The notes under the pieces: model-generated
Database searches by the model: none
Told to the model about the DNA's origin: nothing
The model's input: the letters and a program-made list of their open reading frames with translations, nothing else
Part shown: piece by piece, positions 46,201 through 57,668 of the stretch
Layout: the number at the start of each line of letters is the position of its first letter
Position numbering within the stretch: the first letter of the stretch is position 1
Translations under genes and position numbers: made by a program
From: Maratus speciosus
Lineage: Eukaryota; Arthropoda; Arachnida; Araneae; Salticidae
Reading direction: 5' to 3'
DNA length: 64,000 nucleotides
Assembly (NCBI GenBank): GCA_963932465.1
Contig: OZ010800.1
Coordinates: 92,396,307 to 92,460,306, forward strand

Positions 46201-46850
46201 AATTCTATCCTAAAAATCTTTTCTCGTAGATGGTGTGAAAAATCGAAATTTTACAAAATTTAAAGTTTTATAAAATCTTAGAGATTTGCTTTAACTAATC
46301 AAACTAAACAAAAAATTAAAAATTAATCTGAAATCATCAAATTTCTTTTATATTAGATTATTTAATTGCATTGAATTTATCTGTATTTTGCTTGAATGTA
46401 GTGTTTTAACACTTTAATAGTCGTAACCGTATTTTTTCATCACGTTTTATTTTCGAAGGTTGATTTAACAAAAAATTAATATTAGTGTTAATTTTTTTCA
46501 GTGCTATTATTTTATGAGTCGTTAAAAACACATTAAAAATTCTGCAGGACGATCAAAGGGTTCAGATATAATGAAATATTTGTCAAAAGGCCAGGTTTTG
46601 AAAAAATGTACCTTATGAAGGGAAAATATACAATGTGTATTTTTATATGTGTTATTACTGTCCACAAACTTGTCCAGAAAACAAAAGTAAAATGCTGTTA
46701 TAGCTTTTACCTCCTATTTTTTTTTTTATTCATTTAGAAGAATATATGTGGAATTGCCAATAATTTTATCTAACTAAAAACAGAAAAATTATTTATTAAA
46801 ATGTTTCTCGTTTCTAGTTTTCCTTATTTGTGACTCGCTACCATTTCTCG
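43207..46850. other. Long AT-rich stretch, no gene seen
   Basis: 3.6 kb with only short chance frames (68-72 codons at 43252-43470 and 44095-44301 minus, 45635-45853 plus). ATT-type and TTTTTA-type low complexity lies at 44430-44450 and 45063-45121. I see no repeat family and no splice-compatible coding run. It may be old intergenic or intron DNA. Confidence 0.55.
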
Positions 46851-46854
46851 ATGT

Positions 46855-47335
46855 TAAAGACTCCGTATTGCACACCCAGACCAGTAGTAAAAACTGAACA
46901 CGAGTTACAGGTTACAGACTTTAATTAGAGAGGTTTTTTCTTAACAAATCGCATTTAAAACCTAGTCTTCTTTATGAGTTAATGACTGCCTGTAATTTAA
47001 ATTTACTGGTTGTCATTTCTAAAATTTGAAAACTCCGTATCTAAAAGACCAGTTGGAAAAACTAACAGGACTTACAGACTGCAGGTAGGTAAGAACAATA
47101 AATGACATATGAATACCTGTTCCTCCTTTTCCATCACTGACTGCCTGTAATTTAATTTTACTGGTTGTCATTCTTCCTTTTTCAAGACTTTGAATCTCAT
47201 AGACCGTTTGGATAAACAGAACAGGAATTACAGATTAAAAACAGTATTTAAAGTGACATTTTCCTGCCAAATCGCCAAATCGCATATGAATATCTGCTCC
47301 TTACCTTCTTTTTGAGTTACATGTTGTCACAAATG
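46855..47335 (+). repeat. Tandem array, ~160-bp unit, 3 copies
   Basis: Units carry ACTCCGTAT.T..A...ACCAGTTGG.AAAA, ACAGG..TTACAGACT, AATCGCAT(T/A)..AA, and GACTGCCTGTAATTTAA.TTTACTGGTTGTCATT. Landmarks are at 46861, 47031 and ~47189 for the first block, 46985 and 47142 for the last. Non-coding. Confidence 0.75.
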
Positions 47336-47451
47336 GCGATTAAACTTTCTTAAACATTTTATTGCTTCAAATTCAGGAGAAAAAATATATACTGTTATCT
47401 CTTTAGTTTCGTCAAACTGGCTTAATTATTAATTTTCCAATTATTCCTAAT

Positions 47452-47489
<38 letters not shown>

Positions 47490-48611
47490 AAAGTAGGCAC
47501 AAAAATACTACTTGGATATTCCAACTATTACGCAACCAGAGCCGTCGGTTTTGTTAGTGTCTAATGCGCAATTTAAAACAAATTCAGAATAATACAAGAC
47601 AAGCTCATGAATTAATAGAAAACAATTTTGAAGATTTCAAATTATTCTTAAAGTTGAATCTATCTCTACTTGTTCAAACAATGTGAACGTTTCAAAAACT
47701 TTGAATTTTGTCAACTCGCAGTTTTCGAACTCCTCAAATTAAAAGTATTTTTAAGGTAGATTTTTTTTTTTTTCAAAATGAATTTGAACTTTTTTTTTTA
47801 TATATAGATATCCACATGCGAAGTTTGAGCAAAATTTAAAATGGTGCAGTGACCCATGTTTGACGAAATTTTCCTGATTGACCTAGGTAGATATTTTTCC
47901 TATAGAAATTTCAGTATGTGTTTAAAGTAAAGTAGATATAAAACATTTCAAAACAAGAAATTATTTATCTGAATTGCTTAATTACTTTGTGTGTATCAAT
48001 TTTTTATATATCACTTTTGAATTGCTGGACATTGCTCTTGTCAGACATAACTACGCAATAACAAAGTAATCTATTCGTATCACCAAGCGTTTACTTACTC
48101 TACAAATAGGTATTTTGAAATTTAGCTTTTGATAAAAAATAAAGGATTTGTAGAACGCATTTTACTATATATTTAAATTAAAGTGTTGGTATTTAATACT
48201 CCGTTATAATTAAATTCACACTTCATGTAATTACTTGCAATTATCAACTATGTTGGAAAGTGTTAAAAAGGTATCCATGCACCAAAATTTATATGAAATT
48301 TTTAAGCCTGTGAATGTCGAAATAAAAAAAGCTACATTTTATTTTCTGAGAAGAATTAACACGTTGAGAGCCACGTTAACTGACACTGAAGCTGAAAAAT
48401 TTACAATGTTTTAAGTAATTTTTAAGAATGTATAATCCTGTAATGAATAAAAGGTAAGTAAATTTTATATAAATTTTCAGTAATTACTTAAAACAATATA
48501 TCTATATTTAGTTTTATATCATATTTTAGACCGTCAGTCATCTCTGAATGGTCGCTTTCTAAACGGAAAGATCAGTGTGAGTCACCGGTGACTGACGTGT
48601 CGCTTAACGTG

Positions 48612-48660
<49 letters not shown>

Positions 48661-49020
48661 GTAGAACGTAACCACGAACTTTCGAAGTAATTTCACAGCA
48701 ATATGCATATGACAAAATTTTTAATAAAGGATATCTAGCATTATGGTTTTAAACTAGTTGATTAATTAATTAATTTAATGTACATTTAACACACTGAAAG
48801 TATTTGAAAAAAAAAAGTAGTTTTTAATAACTTTTTTTCTTTTTAAAATCTATATACTTTATCAAGTTGTTCAAGTTGCAATGAATTTTATTGTCAGAGA
48901 TGTCTGCACAGGGAATTTTGCGAATTATGTTTGATGGGTTTACAGCGAAGATTTATCCTATATGTAATTATATGCGGAATTTATTAACTCACTCAAAATT
49001 TGATCGTCTCATTTCAGTCA
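47336..49020. other. AT-rich spacer
   Basis: Poly(T) at 47454-47485 and (TA)n at about 48613-48649. The plus frame 48891-49145 (84 codons) starts here and runs into the tandem duplication that follows. It has no motif I know, and its second copy is broken. Confidence 0.5.
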
Positions 49021-49024
49021 CATC

Positions 49025-49850
49025 TTCCGGATTTTCGTCTTTAACAATAATGAGGTTATTTGAACAACAATTTCAACAAAATTATTTTTTGGAAAGATAT
49101 ACTTTGTGCAAACTACGATGGCAATACGAAAAATCGAAAAAATAACTCTCAGTTCCAATCACTGATATCGTATGTATTTTGAAGGACATTCCGAATTATA
49201 GAGCTTATAAATCGATGTTGCTTGGAGGGAAATGACGGTCTTTTACCTTACAGCACTACTAATCATATTTCACACAAAGCAGAATATATCTGTAGAAAAT
49301 GAGTTACAATATCTTGATTATTCTACAAAATAATAATAGCAAATCCCAATTTGGCCTCCTGGGGTAAGATACGCTGATCTATTTCAGATCTAAAATAAAT
49401 CTCGTAGATTAATTTTCAGACATGGATGTTAAACATTTTAACACCAAATTGTCCGGATTTTCGTCTTAAAAATAATGAAGTTATTTGAACAACAATTTCA
49501 ACAAACATATTTTTGGGGAAATTATACTTTTTGAAAAATTCAATGGCAATACCAAAAATCGAAAATAGAACTCACAAATCCAGTCACTGATATCGTATGT
49601 ATTTTGAAAGACATTCCGAATTATAGAGCATATAAACCAATGTTGATTGGAGGGAAATGATGGTCTTTTACAGTACTCTCATCATATTTCACACAAAGCA
49701 GAATATGTCTGTAGAAAATGCGTTACAATATCTCCACTATTTTTCAAAATACGAATTTGGCCTGGGGGAGGAAATACTGATCTATTTCAGATCTAAAATA
49801 AATCTAGTAGATTAATTTTTAGATCTTAATGTTGAACCTTTTAACACTTT
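49025..49850 (+). repeat. Tandem duplication, 426-bp unit, 2 copies
   Basis: TCCGGATTTTCGTCTT at 49026 and 49452 begin the two copies. Both continue with GAACAACAATTTCAACAAA, CACTGATATCGTATGTATTTTGAA, GACATTCCGAATTATAGAGC, GGAGGGAAATGA.GGTCTTTTAC, CACACAAAGCAGAATAT, and CTGATCTATTTCAGATCTAAAATAAATCT. Divergence is roughly a tenth of positions by eye. The second copy ends near 49850. Confidence 0.85.
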
Positions 49851-51880
49851 ATGGTATATTGTTATATTTTACACAAATAAACGTCTGCTGAAAAAATATT
49901 AGCATATTCATATTCATGTTATTAAAGATGTGAACGACAATTTGATCTTGTATTATAGTGAGAGACATTTGTTTTCGAGAAATAAGAAGAATTACGGGCC
50001 CTAGTGACGCGTGGAATTCCTGGACACATAATATACTTATAAAACATGCATTTTATTAACTTCGATAAAAAGGTCTGTTTTATTTTTATTTTTACAAAAT
50101 ATTAGAAATTTAAAAAACCAATTTTCATTTTGTTTTGCAAAACAATTTCATCACTATATTACGAAATTTATTTCTGTTTGGCATAATTAATTATTAAGTT
50201 TAATAAATGATAAGATTATTTTTTGATTATTTAAGATTATTAATATATTTTTAGGCAGTATAATATTTAAATTTTTGAAGCTGTTTCTCTTTTCTCCAAG
50301 TGATTTTATTATGCATCACGAACATGAATATATTTAGCTTAAAAAATATTTAAATATTTTTTTTACGATAATTGATTTTGTTAATGTTTTATGATAAGGA
50401 TATTAGAGTTTCAATTCAATTATGAATCCTTAAATTAGTTGGCGAATGGTCTATAGTATAGATATTTGTTAAAGAAAAAAAAAATCAGCATTTTTTCCGA
50501 ACAAAAAGACAAAATAAACTAGGCAAAAAGAACATATTGTTAACTATTCAGTAGATTTTTAACTAACATATATATTTTTTATTTATTCTTAGTATTAAAA
50601 TAGTTTAAATTTACCACTAAGTTATACAAAATTGATGTGTGGATACGTAATGAAACACTGAAGCACTTTAAAATTTATAATTTAACACCATTGATATTGT
50701 AAACAGTGGCTAAATATAAATAAAAAGAAACAGTTCAAAATGAAACGTAATAAATCGTATATACAAATATTTTTGAAAACGAGAAATCCAGAAACATATA
50801 TAAACTTCGAAATATATAATTTCCTTTCTTAACAATAAAAATATATATTTTTATTTTTTAAAAAAAGTCTATAAAAGACGATAACATTCTGCCTTCATAA
50901 TGTATTTCTCAATACTGATACAAAATCTGAAAACATTTTAAAAGACAGAGCAACAAATGTTCGTATGCATTGTAAATGCGGCATGCAAAATCCAATATCT
51001 GAAAAAATGTAAAGCTTTGTAGTTCAAAAAAGTAAAATAACAACAGTAAGTGTATAATAGAAAACATTAAAAAGAACATGTATACGAATATTTAATCATT
51101 TTTTAAACGCGATAAAGAAAAAGAGAACCTTTTAAAATCTCCTCTTTTATAATGGTAATTGTAAAACTACTAATAGACCATGAAATGAAAACAAACGTAA
51201 TAAATGGATTAAAGGTTAAAAGCGAAGAGTTTGCTGAAAATTCAAAATTTTAATAAATGAAATGAACAGAAGATAACTCATGGGCATGATATAATATTAT
51301 ATTTTATATGATATTTTATGTTTCATGAAATATATTTTACAAAATAAGCATTCCATTGAAACTTTAGAACCAAACAATTTATTAGTGACATGACATTTAA
51401 CTTTAAAACGCAGATTATTTCTTTTATTTATAAAAATCCATATTTTCGCATTTACTGAGATCTTAAACGAGGTATTTCCTCTTACATTTAAGCCGTTTTT
51501 ATGATTGTTTGATCTGTGTACAGAAATAATTATTTAAACTTTTCAGTGTTAATCCTTGTCCATGTAGAAAATGTTAGTGCAAAGTACGCATTCAAAAAAT
51601 CTAATTGATATGATTAGTTTACTAATTTAAAGTACGGGGTGCTTTTAAAGTGAAGTGATGTCATTTTCATCAATGTTATGTTTGCGCTTTTCTAAGATTA
51701 GCTATTGCACGTACAGTGCGCCTCATAAATATAAAGACACACATGTTTTTGAAATTACATTTTATTAATTCAGTTATAAGAAATTATATTTTATACCTCA
51801 TATTAAGAACATTGAAATGAATCTGTTACAGGGGTTTTAATTTAAATAAAATAATTTCGACTAGAAACAAAATATATATA
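49851..51880. other. AT-rich spacer
   Basis: No gene or repeat recognised. At 51713-51750, TACAGTGCGCCTCATAAATATAAAGACAC looks like the tip of a TA-element (CAGTGCGCCTCA...), but I could not find the other end. Confidence 0.5.
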
Positions 51881-52123
51881 TACACTGGCGGAAAAAAAAA
51901 TCCCAACACCAAGAAAGACTTGTGTTAGATAAACGAAATTTGGTAGGCTTGTTTATACATATGAAAGATGACATCGATTGAAATTTCGCGTTTCGCGCAT
52001 AAGTGTGGCGCTAGTAGCGCCACTCAGAACTTGCAGATTAGGTTTACTTTAAATGCGTGCTGTAAAGTTCATAGGCGTTATTTAGCTTCGAAATGTGGCG
52101 TATTGAGTTGATGTTAGCCAAGA

Positions 52124-52570
52124 ATGTCTTTAACGAGACGAAGAAGCCACTGTCAACAGCTCACCGAGTTGGAACGAGGTCGCATATTCGGGCTACGAGA
52201 AGCTGGTTTTTCTTTCCGCGATATTGCAGAAAGACTTGGCTGGAATTTATCCACTGTGCATGATTGTTGGAAGCAGTGGTCAAGGGATGGTACTACCTCA
52301 AGAAGACCAGGTTCCAGGCGGCCACGTGGCACTCCTGAGAGGGAAGATCGCCGTATTCGGCGTACGACTGTGGCGCATCGTACTGCGTCTGCGGCAGAAA
52401 TTCGAGCTGCAGTTGGTACCACAGTGACACAACGAACTGTTTTAAATCGTCCAATTTAAATCGTTTGTGACTCCAAGCCATTGCCGTTTGCGACGTCCTT
52501 GGTGTCAGGCCAGAGCTCATTGGAGGACGGAGTGGAGATCTGTTGTGTTTTCTGATGAAAAAGAAACACA
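52124..52570 (+). pseudogene. Tc1-type transposase fragment
   Basis: Open for 111 codons (52124-52459). Residues ~10-50 (LTELERGRIFGLREAGFSFR, then DIAERLGW and STVHDCWKQW) form the first helix-turn-helix. GSRRPRGTPERED is the GRPR-like linker, and ~85-108 the start of the second helix-turn-helix. After a deletion and frame change, HCRLRRPWCQARAHWRTEWR then SVVFSDE follows (about 52470-52560), where SDE holds the first catalytic aspartate of the DDE domain. The second D and the E are missing. Intact Tc1 transposases have about 340 residues. The gene is dead. Confidence 0.85.
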
Positions 52571-52640
52571 ACAGATCTCCACTCCGCCCATCAATGAGCT
52601 CTGGCTTGATACGAATGGCGTCGCAACCGGCAACGGGGAC
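52475..52640. repeat. Foldback of two transposase pieces
   Basis: GGCCAGAGCTCATTGG...GGAGTGGAGATCTGTTGTG (52509-52547) is inverted at 52566-52607. Outside that, GCCGTTTGCGACG pairs less well with CGTCGCAACCGGC. The right arm is a slightly different version of the same coding segment on the minus strand, so two related copies have met head to head. The loop is only about 18 bases (52548-52565). Confidence 0.8.
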
Positions 52641-52689
52641 AGAGGGGGCTACCTCGGAACATTCCCCGTGCGCTTTTCTCAAAAACCAA

Positions 52690-53515
52690 TTTTTTTTCAA
52701 AAAATCAATATTTTGGGGGGGGGGGGGTGTTGCTGGGTGAAATTTTGGTGGGAAGTTACAAATTCGGATTCAGCGACCCAAAAAACATAAAGTGAGTCGA
52801 AATCCAGAACTAGTATTAATTTTACCAGATAAAATCCCCTATTGCCTGGACTTCATAATTTAGTGCACATAGCGCCGCAGTGCATGTTCAGAGGCAGCCC
52901 CCACCCTCCCCGTTCATCCTAATTCATAATGTCATATATCCTATTTGTTGCAAATTTTGTCTAGTTTCTGAATTTCGTAATGCTTTTCCCCTAAAACAAT
53001 AAGAAATTTAGGTTAAAAACAACTATTTGGGGGGAGGGGTTTCGGGGAGGAAATTTTTGGTGGAAAGTTAAAAATTCGGATTCAGCTACCCAAAAATCTT
53101 AAAGTAAACGTTGTAGAAAAAGTTTGGAGGGGAGATGGGAGGGCGAATATAAACGTGTGAGTGGTTAAGTGGAATTGCGCAACTTAGTTTACGCAGTACC
53201 TCGCGCATGTTCCGAGGCAGATCCCCCTTCCCCTTCATCCTAAATCATAATGTCATATATCTAATTTGTTGGAAATTTTGTCTACTTTCTGAATTTCTAG
53301 ATACTTTTTCTCTAATTTTTTTTTTTTTTTACTAAAAACCTTTTTGGTGGGTCTTTTTACCAAAATTTTTGGGGGTGGGTTGCCGGGGGAAATTTTGGTG
53401 GTAAGTTACAAATTCGGATTAAGCGACCCAAAAAACATCTAAAAAGCCAATTTTCAGTACTACCATTAATTTTGCTAGGTAAAATTCCCTATTGCCTGGA
53501 CTATTAGTATTTCCT
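52690..53515 (+). repeat. Tandem array, ~310-340-bp unit, ~2.5 copies
   Basis: Units start near 52700, 53010 and 53350 with TTTTGGGGG(T)GGG, then GAAATTTTGGTGG.AAGTTA.AAATTCGGATT.AGC.ACCCAAAAA. Units one and two also share CATAATGTCATATAT.TAATTTGTTG.AAATTTTGTCTA.TTTCTGAATTT. Units one and three share AAAATTCCCTATTGCCTGGACT. A G run lies at 52715-52727. Non-coding. Confidence 0.8.
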
Positions 53516-53519
53516 GAGA

Positions 53520-54440
53520 TTCTAGAGAAATCGTAATTTAAAAAGTATTTAAAAGGTTTTTCCCTCATTTTAACATTTAAATTTCGCATCTTTTAGAAAC
53601 TGCTCTTAGAGTGCATTTATGTGTTATAAGTATTATCATCCCAAATTTTAAGTTTCTATCTTTAACACATCAGTAGAAATCGTAATTTAGAATGCATTTA
53701 GAAATCTTTTCACTGATTTCAACATTTAAAATTTCGATTTTTTAAACTGTTCCTAAAGAGCATTTACTTCATATAACTACCCTACGGAATTCCAAGTTTC
53801 TATCTTTAACAATTCCAAAAAATGAAAATTTAGAAAGATTTTTGAACACTTTTCACTCATTTCACCTTTTTAAGTTTCCCGTTTTTTTACAAACAGTTAT
53901 TAGAGATCATTTACATCTCACATGAGACAACCATTATAAAATTAAAGTTTCTAGCGTTTCAATATCACAAAAATTTCAATTTTAGATTTCTTTCGATCCT
54001 GCACCCCTCTTTTGGTAATGACGTTGACAAATATAGAGATATGTTGGAGCAGATACTCATTCTGCAACCATTACTTTTGAAATTGGTTTGAAATTTCCTG
54101 AGATGCCATAGGCGTCGTCATATAGAAAGTTTTTAGAACGCTTTTCGCTCATTACACCATTTTTTATTCAGAATTTGTAGAAACTGTTTTTAGACAGCAT
54201 TTAGATACTATAAATATCTATCACGCCAAAAGTCAAATTTCTATTTTTCAAAATTGTATAGAAATAGCAATTTAGAATATTTTTAGAAAGCTTTTCGTGT
54301 ATTTTCTCACCTTTTAAATTTCGAATTTTTTTCCGACTGTTCATTCAGAGCAGGTTTTATAAATAACTACCATGTTAAATTTCAAGTTTCTAGCCCCTTC
54401 AGAGATTATCCCCTACAAATGAACAAACACACACATAAAC
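53520..54440 (+). repeat. Degenerate tandem array, ~150-bp unit, ~6 copies
   Basis: Repeating order: AGAAATCGTAATTTAGAA..C.TTTAGAAA.CTTTTC.CTCATTT, CA.CTTTTAAATTTCG.TTTTT, AACTGTT..TAGAG.GCATTT, ATAACTACC..., CCAAATTTCAAGTTTCTA. The last block occurs at about 53648, 53797, 53945, 54234 and 54378. A unit-sized break at 53985-54110 holds unrelated DNA (CACCCCTCTTTTGGTAATGACG). Non-coding. Confidence 0.75.
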
Positions 54441-54700
54441 TTTGTCTCTTTATAATATTACAATGGATTAAATTTCTAGGATATTATTAAATTACAGGAA
54501 GCGTGCCATGTTTTAAAATCTTAAGCATTATAAATCATGTTTTTGAACTTTTAGAGTGATGTCAGCTTTCTTTTTTCTGAACGATCATGTGATTGATCAT
54601 TTTTCCATCATACATGACAGAAAATATACAGTTTAAAAAAAGAATACATTAGAAATTTTCTGGCCGTGAATCGTTCAACATATCAACAAAAAGTGTATTA
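54441..54700. other. Spacer between arrays
   Basis: Short AT-rich piece with TGATCATGTGATTGATCA palindromic sequence near 54582. Nothing else. Confidence 0.5.
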
Positions 54701-54704
54701 CAAG

Positions 54705-55300
54705 GCGAAGTTTTTATCTAACTATAGTGTTTTTAATTAAATGTATTTATTATGTATTTAAAGATTAACCAGAAAAAATTATTTCAGTGCTCATACTGAA
54801 GAATTATGGATATTAATGTATTTTTTTATTTTATTACTAAACGTTACACTACAGAAAGACCCCCATGTAGGATTTACATATCGGGAACATCGGGCTCATA
54901 TTTAAATACATGGATTTATAGAAATTAGAAAATAGTGTACTGAATAAACAATAGCATATTAATAAGTTATACAAGATAACCGTTCGTAACACTGCAGAAT
55001 TTTTTATCTGACTATATTTGTTTGAAATTAAATGTCTTTATTGGGTATTTAGAGATTAATCAGAAAAATATTTGCTTCAATGTTCATAATAAAGCAGTAT
55101 GGATATTAATGTATTTTTTCATAGATAATAGTGAACTTTTGACTAAAAATAAACCCCATTTAGGAATTATATGTCGGGTACATCGGACTCATACATAAAT
55201 AAATGGTTTGTTGACTGGTTTTATGGCTCAAAGTCCCTTTAGGGTCTTGCTGTATTAACTTAAATAAATGGATTTACAGAAAGTAGAAATTAAGTAGTGA
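54705..55300 (+). repeat. Tandem duplication, ~293-bp unit, 2 copies
   Basis: GAAG/GAATTTTTTATCT..CTATA, AATTAAATGT.TTTATT..GTATTTA, GATTAA.CAGAAAAA, TATGGATATTAATGTATTTTTT, CATATCGGG.ACATCGG.CTCATA and AAATGGATTTA.AGAAA.TAGAAA occur at about 54710 and 55003. The second copy has an extra ~55 bases (GGTTTGTTGACTGGTTTTAT..., 55205-55260). Confidence 0.75.
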
Positions 55301-56315
55301 TTTAAAAAGGGCATAATAATAAAGGACACCATATAGCCTATACACTGCCAAATCGATAAATGTTTCTTATTCTGCGAACATGTCTATATAATAAAACACA
55401 GTGTAACGATTCCAGCTCATACCCATCCTTGAGATAAGCAAAATATCGCGACCATGATAGGCATAAGTATTCAAGAGACCCAAAGTTTGCCGATAGTTCA
55501 ACTTATAGAAATATACACATCATCTGCTTTGTATCACATCTATTCTCCTTTATTTTCTATAAAACCTTCAAAACTATCCAATTTTTATGTTTTATATTCT
55601 ATATTAAAAATAACGGATAACCAGTATAATATAATACCGAAAGAAACTATAGGTACAATAAACTTTACTGACATACGCATGATTCCAAAAAGTTTTCTTT
55701 ATTTTTAGATACCTCACAAACCAATAATTTTCGATATTAAAAGATATATTTATAGAAATGAAGTTTCTTTTGCTACTGCCGATTTTTCAAAATGGTTCCG
55801 AGTACTTTTTATAGTGCATTAATCAGTTATGCATGAATGAGTTATTGTTATATTATTAATCAGATATGTTGTAGTGTATTAATGTGTATCAATCAGTTAG
55901 TATTTATCAGTTGTATATTATGTAGTGTATTAAGGTCCAGATAGGCGTATCATTGAAGTAATTTCAATGTCGGCATTTTTTATTGTGGTCACGCGGCATT
56001 TATCATCTTTTATGGCTTTACAAGGAAAGTTCTGCACATTCTACAGGAGGGAGAAGTTTCCTTCAAGTTGGATCTAATTTTTTATCTCCTTTTCATTGTT
56101 GAAGCCATTGCTAAATTCCACGTCCTTTTGTTTAAAAACGCAGTTTGTAGCTTTAAAATGGCAGGGAACACTTTTACTTTTCTAAACGCAACTTTAATCA
56201 GTGTATTCATCATTTAATCAGCATTAATCAGTTACGTGTATTAATCATTTCTTCTTAGACATCAGAATTTAGAATGCTATCAATCTATATATTTAAAAGA
56301 CAAGGCTGTATTTTA
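55301..56315. other. AT-rich spacer with scattered TAATCAGTTA repeats
   Basis: Frame 55454-55708 (84 codons) has no motif. From 55815 to 56250 variants of GTGTATTAATCAGTTA recur six or more times with irregular spacing. No gene recognised. Confidence 0.45.
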
Positions 56316-56317
56316 GT

Positions 56318-56620
56318 CATGTGGGGGACCAGGGACACAGGAAGGTAAAACTTGATTTCGAAAACACTGTACAGTCAAATTTCTACGTACCATACATAAC
56401 TTTTCTGCGGTATGACATTTTAATTTTCCAACTTTATCTTTATTTGGATTGGCAGTTGGATTGGCAACTTGAACAAGGCATTTTTGATGCATTTGGCGAA
56501 AATTGAGGGGCCCTGGGGCACCGGAAGATAAAACTTGATTTCGAAAAAACTGTGCAATTTTATTACTGAAGACCATACCCAACTTTTGCGCGCTATTACA
56601 TTTTAACTTTGAAATTTTCA
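56318..56620 (-). repeat. Direct repeat pair, ~190 bp apart
   Basis: GGGGGACCAGGGACAC.GGAAG.TAAAACTTGATTTCGAAAA.ACTGT (56321) and GGGGCCCTGGGGCACCGGAAGATAAAACTTGATTTCG (56509) start two copies. Both then hold ACCATACATAACTTTT.TGCG..AT(T/G)ACATTTTAA.TTT. The minus frame 56313-56621 (102 codons) simply reads both copies: its two halves repeat the same peptide pattern (K.K.CN.A.KL.MV). It could be a decayed tandem coding repeat, but no family is recognised. Confidence 0.65.
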
Positions 56621-56823
56621 ATTTTTTTCACCCTACCCTAGTGTACAGTATAAAAAATAAAAGTACTGTGTGTAATATGACCTTCGATTTAATTATTTTC
56701 AATTATTGTATGCATGACGCACTTTCGGAGGTTAACGAGATTGTCTTCTTGATCAAGGGTTAACAGTTTCCTACCATCGATAATTATGTAAATCTATAGC
56801 AAATAACACCTTGTAATAATATA

Positions 56824-56951
56824 TTAATTTCAAATGCTAAAAGGTGTAAAATAAAACTTAAAAACCAGTAAAAATAAACGTATAAGTCCAAATAAATGTA
56901 TTTTTACTGGTTTTAAAGTTTTAATTTACACCTTTTAGCATTTGAAATTAA
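56824..56951. repeat. 128-bp near-perfect hairpin
   Basis: Arms 56824-56878 and 56898-56951: TTAATTTCAAATGCTAAAAG, GTGTAAAATAAAACTT, AAAACCAGTAAAAATA pair with their inverted partners almost perfectly. The loop is about 18 bases. MITE-like. Transcribed, it would form one long stem. Confidence 0.85.
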
Positions 56952-57530
56952 GATAGTTTCCTGCAACTTAAATAAAATGAACTGAGCATTATTTTCGTAT
57001 TTTGAACATGCAGTATTTAGGTTTACAGGATACATCGACAGGCAAAAGAAAAAAAAAAAAAAAAAAAAAAGAAAGGGCTTTTGAAAGATGGTAAAAGAAA
57101 TTCCAAAAACATATTTTTTTGTTATAAACGATAATGGATTTTCAATTTAACCATCTCCAATCTTTATACAGACAAACACATTTTCATGTTTAACCATGCT
57201 CAAGAAGACTGGATCCAGCTTGTCAGCTAATTAAACATGTAAACCGCTTCGAGATTAATGTTCGTCACGTCGGTGGTCGAGGGTATACGGGTGGGAGATC
57301 TTCGCAGAATTCGCGACGGTTATATACATCATCCAGTCTGTAAGTTTTGTAGTCAGTGCAGCGGCCTCGAGGGCGCTGTGGCTCTTAAAACACCTGGCGA
57401 CAATGGCCGCTTTGAGCTCACTCATTGCTAAAACATACCTTATCATAAAATCGCAGTTTTTTAAATATATTATGTATGTCTGCAAAAATACAAGAACAGC
57501 TTTTGAAATAAGAAAAACTATCTTAATCTA
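56952..57530. other. Spacer with GC-richer patch
   Basis: Poly(A) at 57049-57070. At 57250-57440 a GC-richer block lies within a 76-codon minus frame (57255-57485; AMSELKAAIVARCFKSHS). It reads like a plausible peptide, but I do not recognise it and see no supporting splice sites. It could be an exon or repeat fragment. Confidence 0.35.
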
Positions 57531-57532
57531 TG

Positions 57533-57632
57533 CTTAAGAGTCCGCACTAGTCACCCGGATAATCTCGAACGCTAATGTAAAGTCTATGGGGGCGTTATTT
57601 TCAAATATCTCACTTTAATTTTAATATATTTC

Positions 57633-57668
<36 letters not shown>

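Larger units (their letters stand above)
51883..52640 (+). mobile_element. Truncated Tc1-type transposon
   Basis: Left tip CACTGGCGGAAAAAAAAATC follows TA at 51881-51882. About 240 bases on, a transposase frame begins at 52124. The right part is missing: after the start of the catalytic domain the DNA turns back on itself (foldback centred near 52556), then leads into unrelated tandem repeats. No right tip was found. GC content is clearly higher than in the surroundings, as often seen in recently arrived Tc1 elements. Confidence 0.8.

Noticed and set aside
51713..51750. Left tip of another TA-element (TACAGTGCGCCTCA)
   Set aside because: No matching inverted right tip was found before or after the Tc1 relic.
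52543..52790. ORFs of 65-135 codons around the Tc1 relic on both strands
   Set aside because: They read through the foldback and the following G-rich tandem repeat. Only the frame 52124-52459 and a short run up to SVVFSDE match a transposase.
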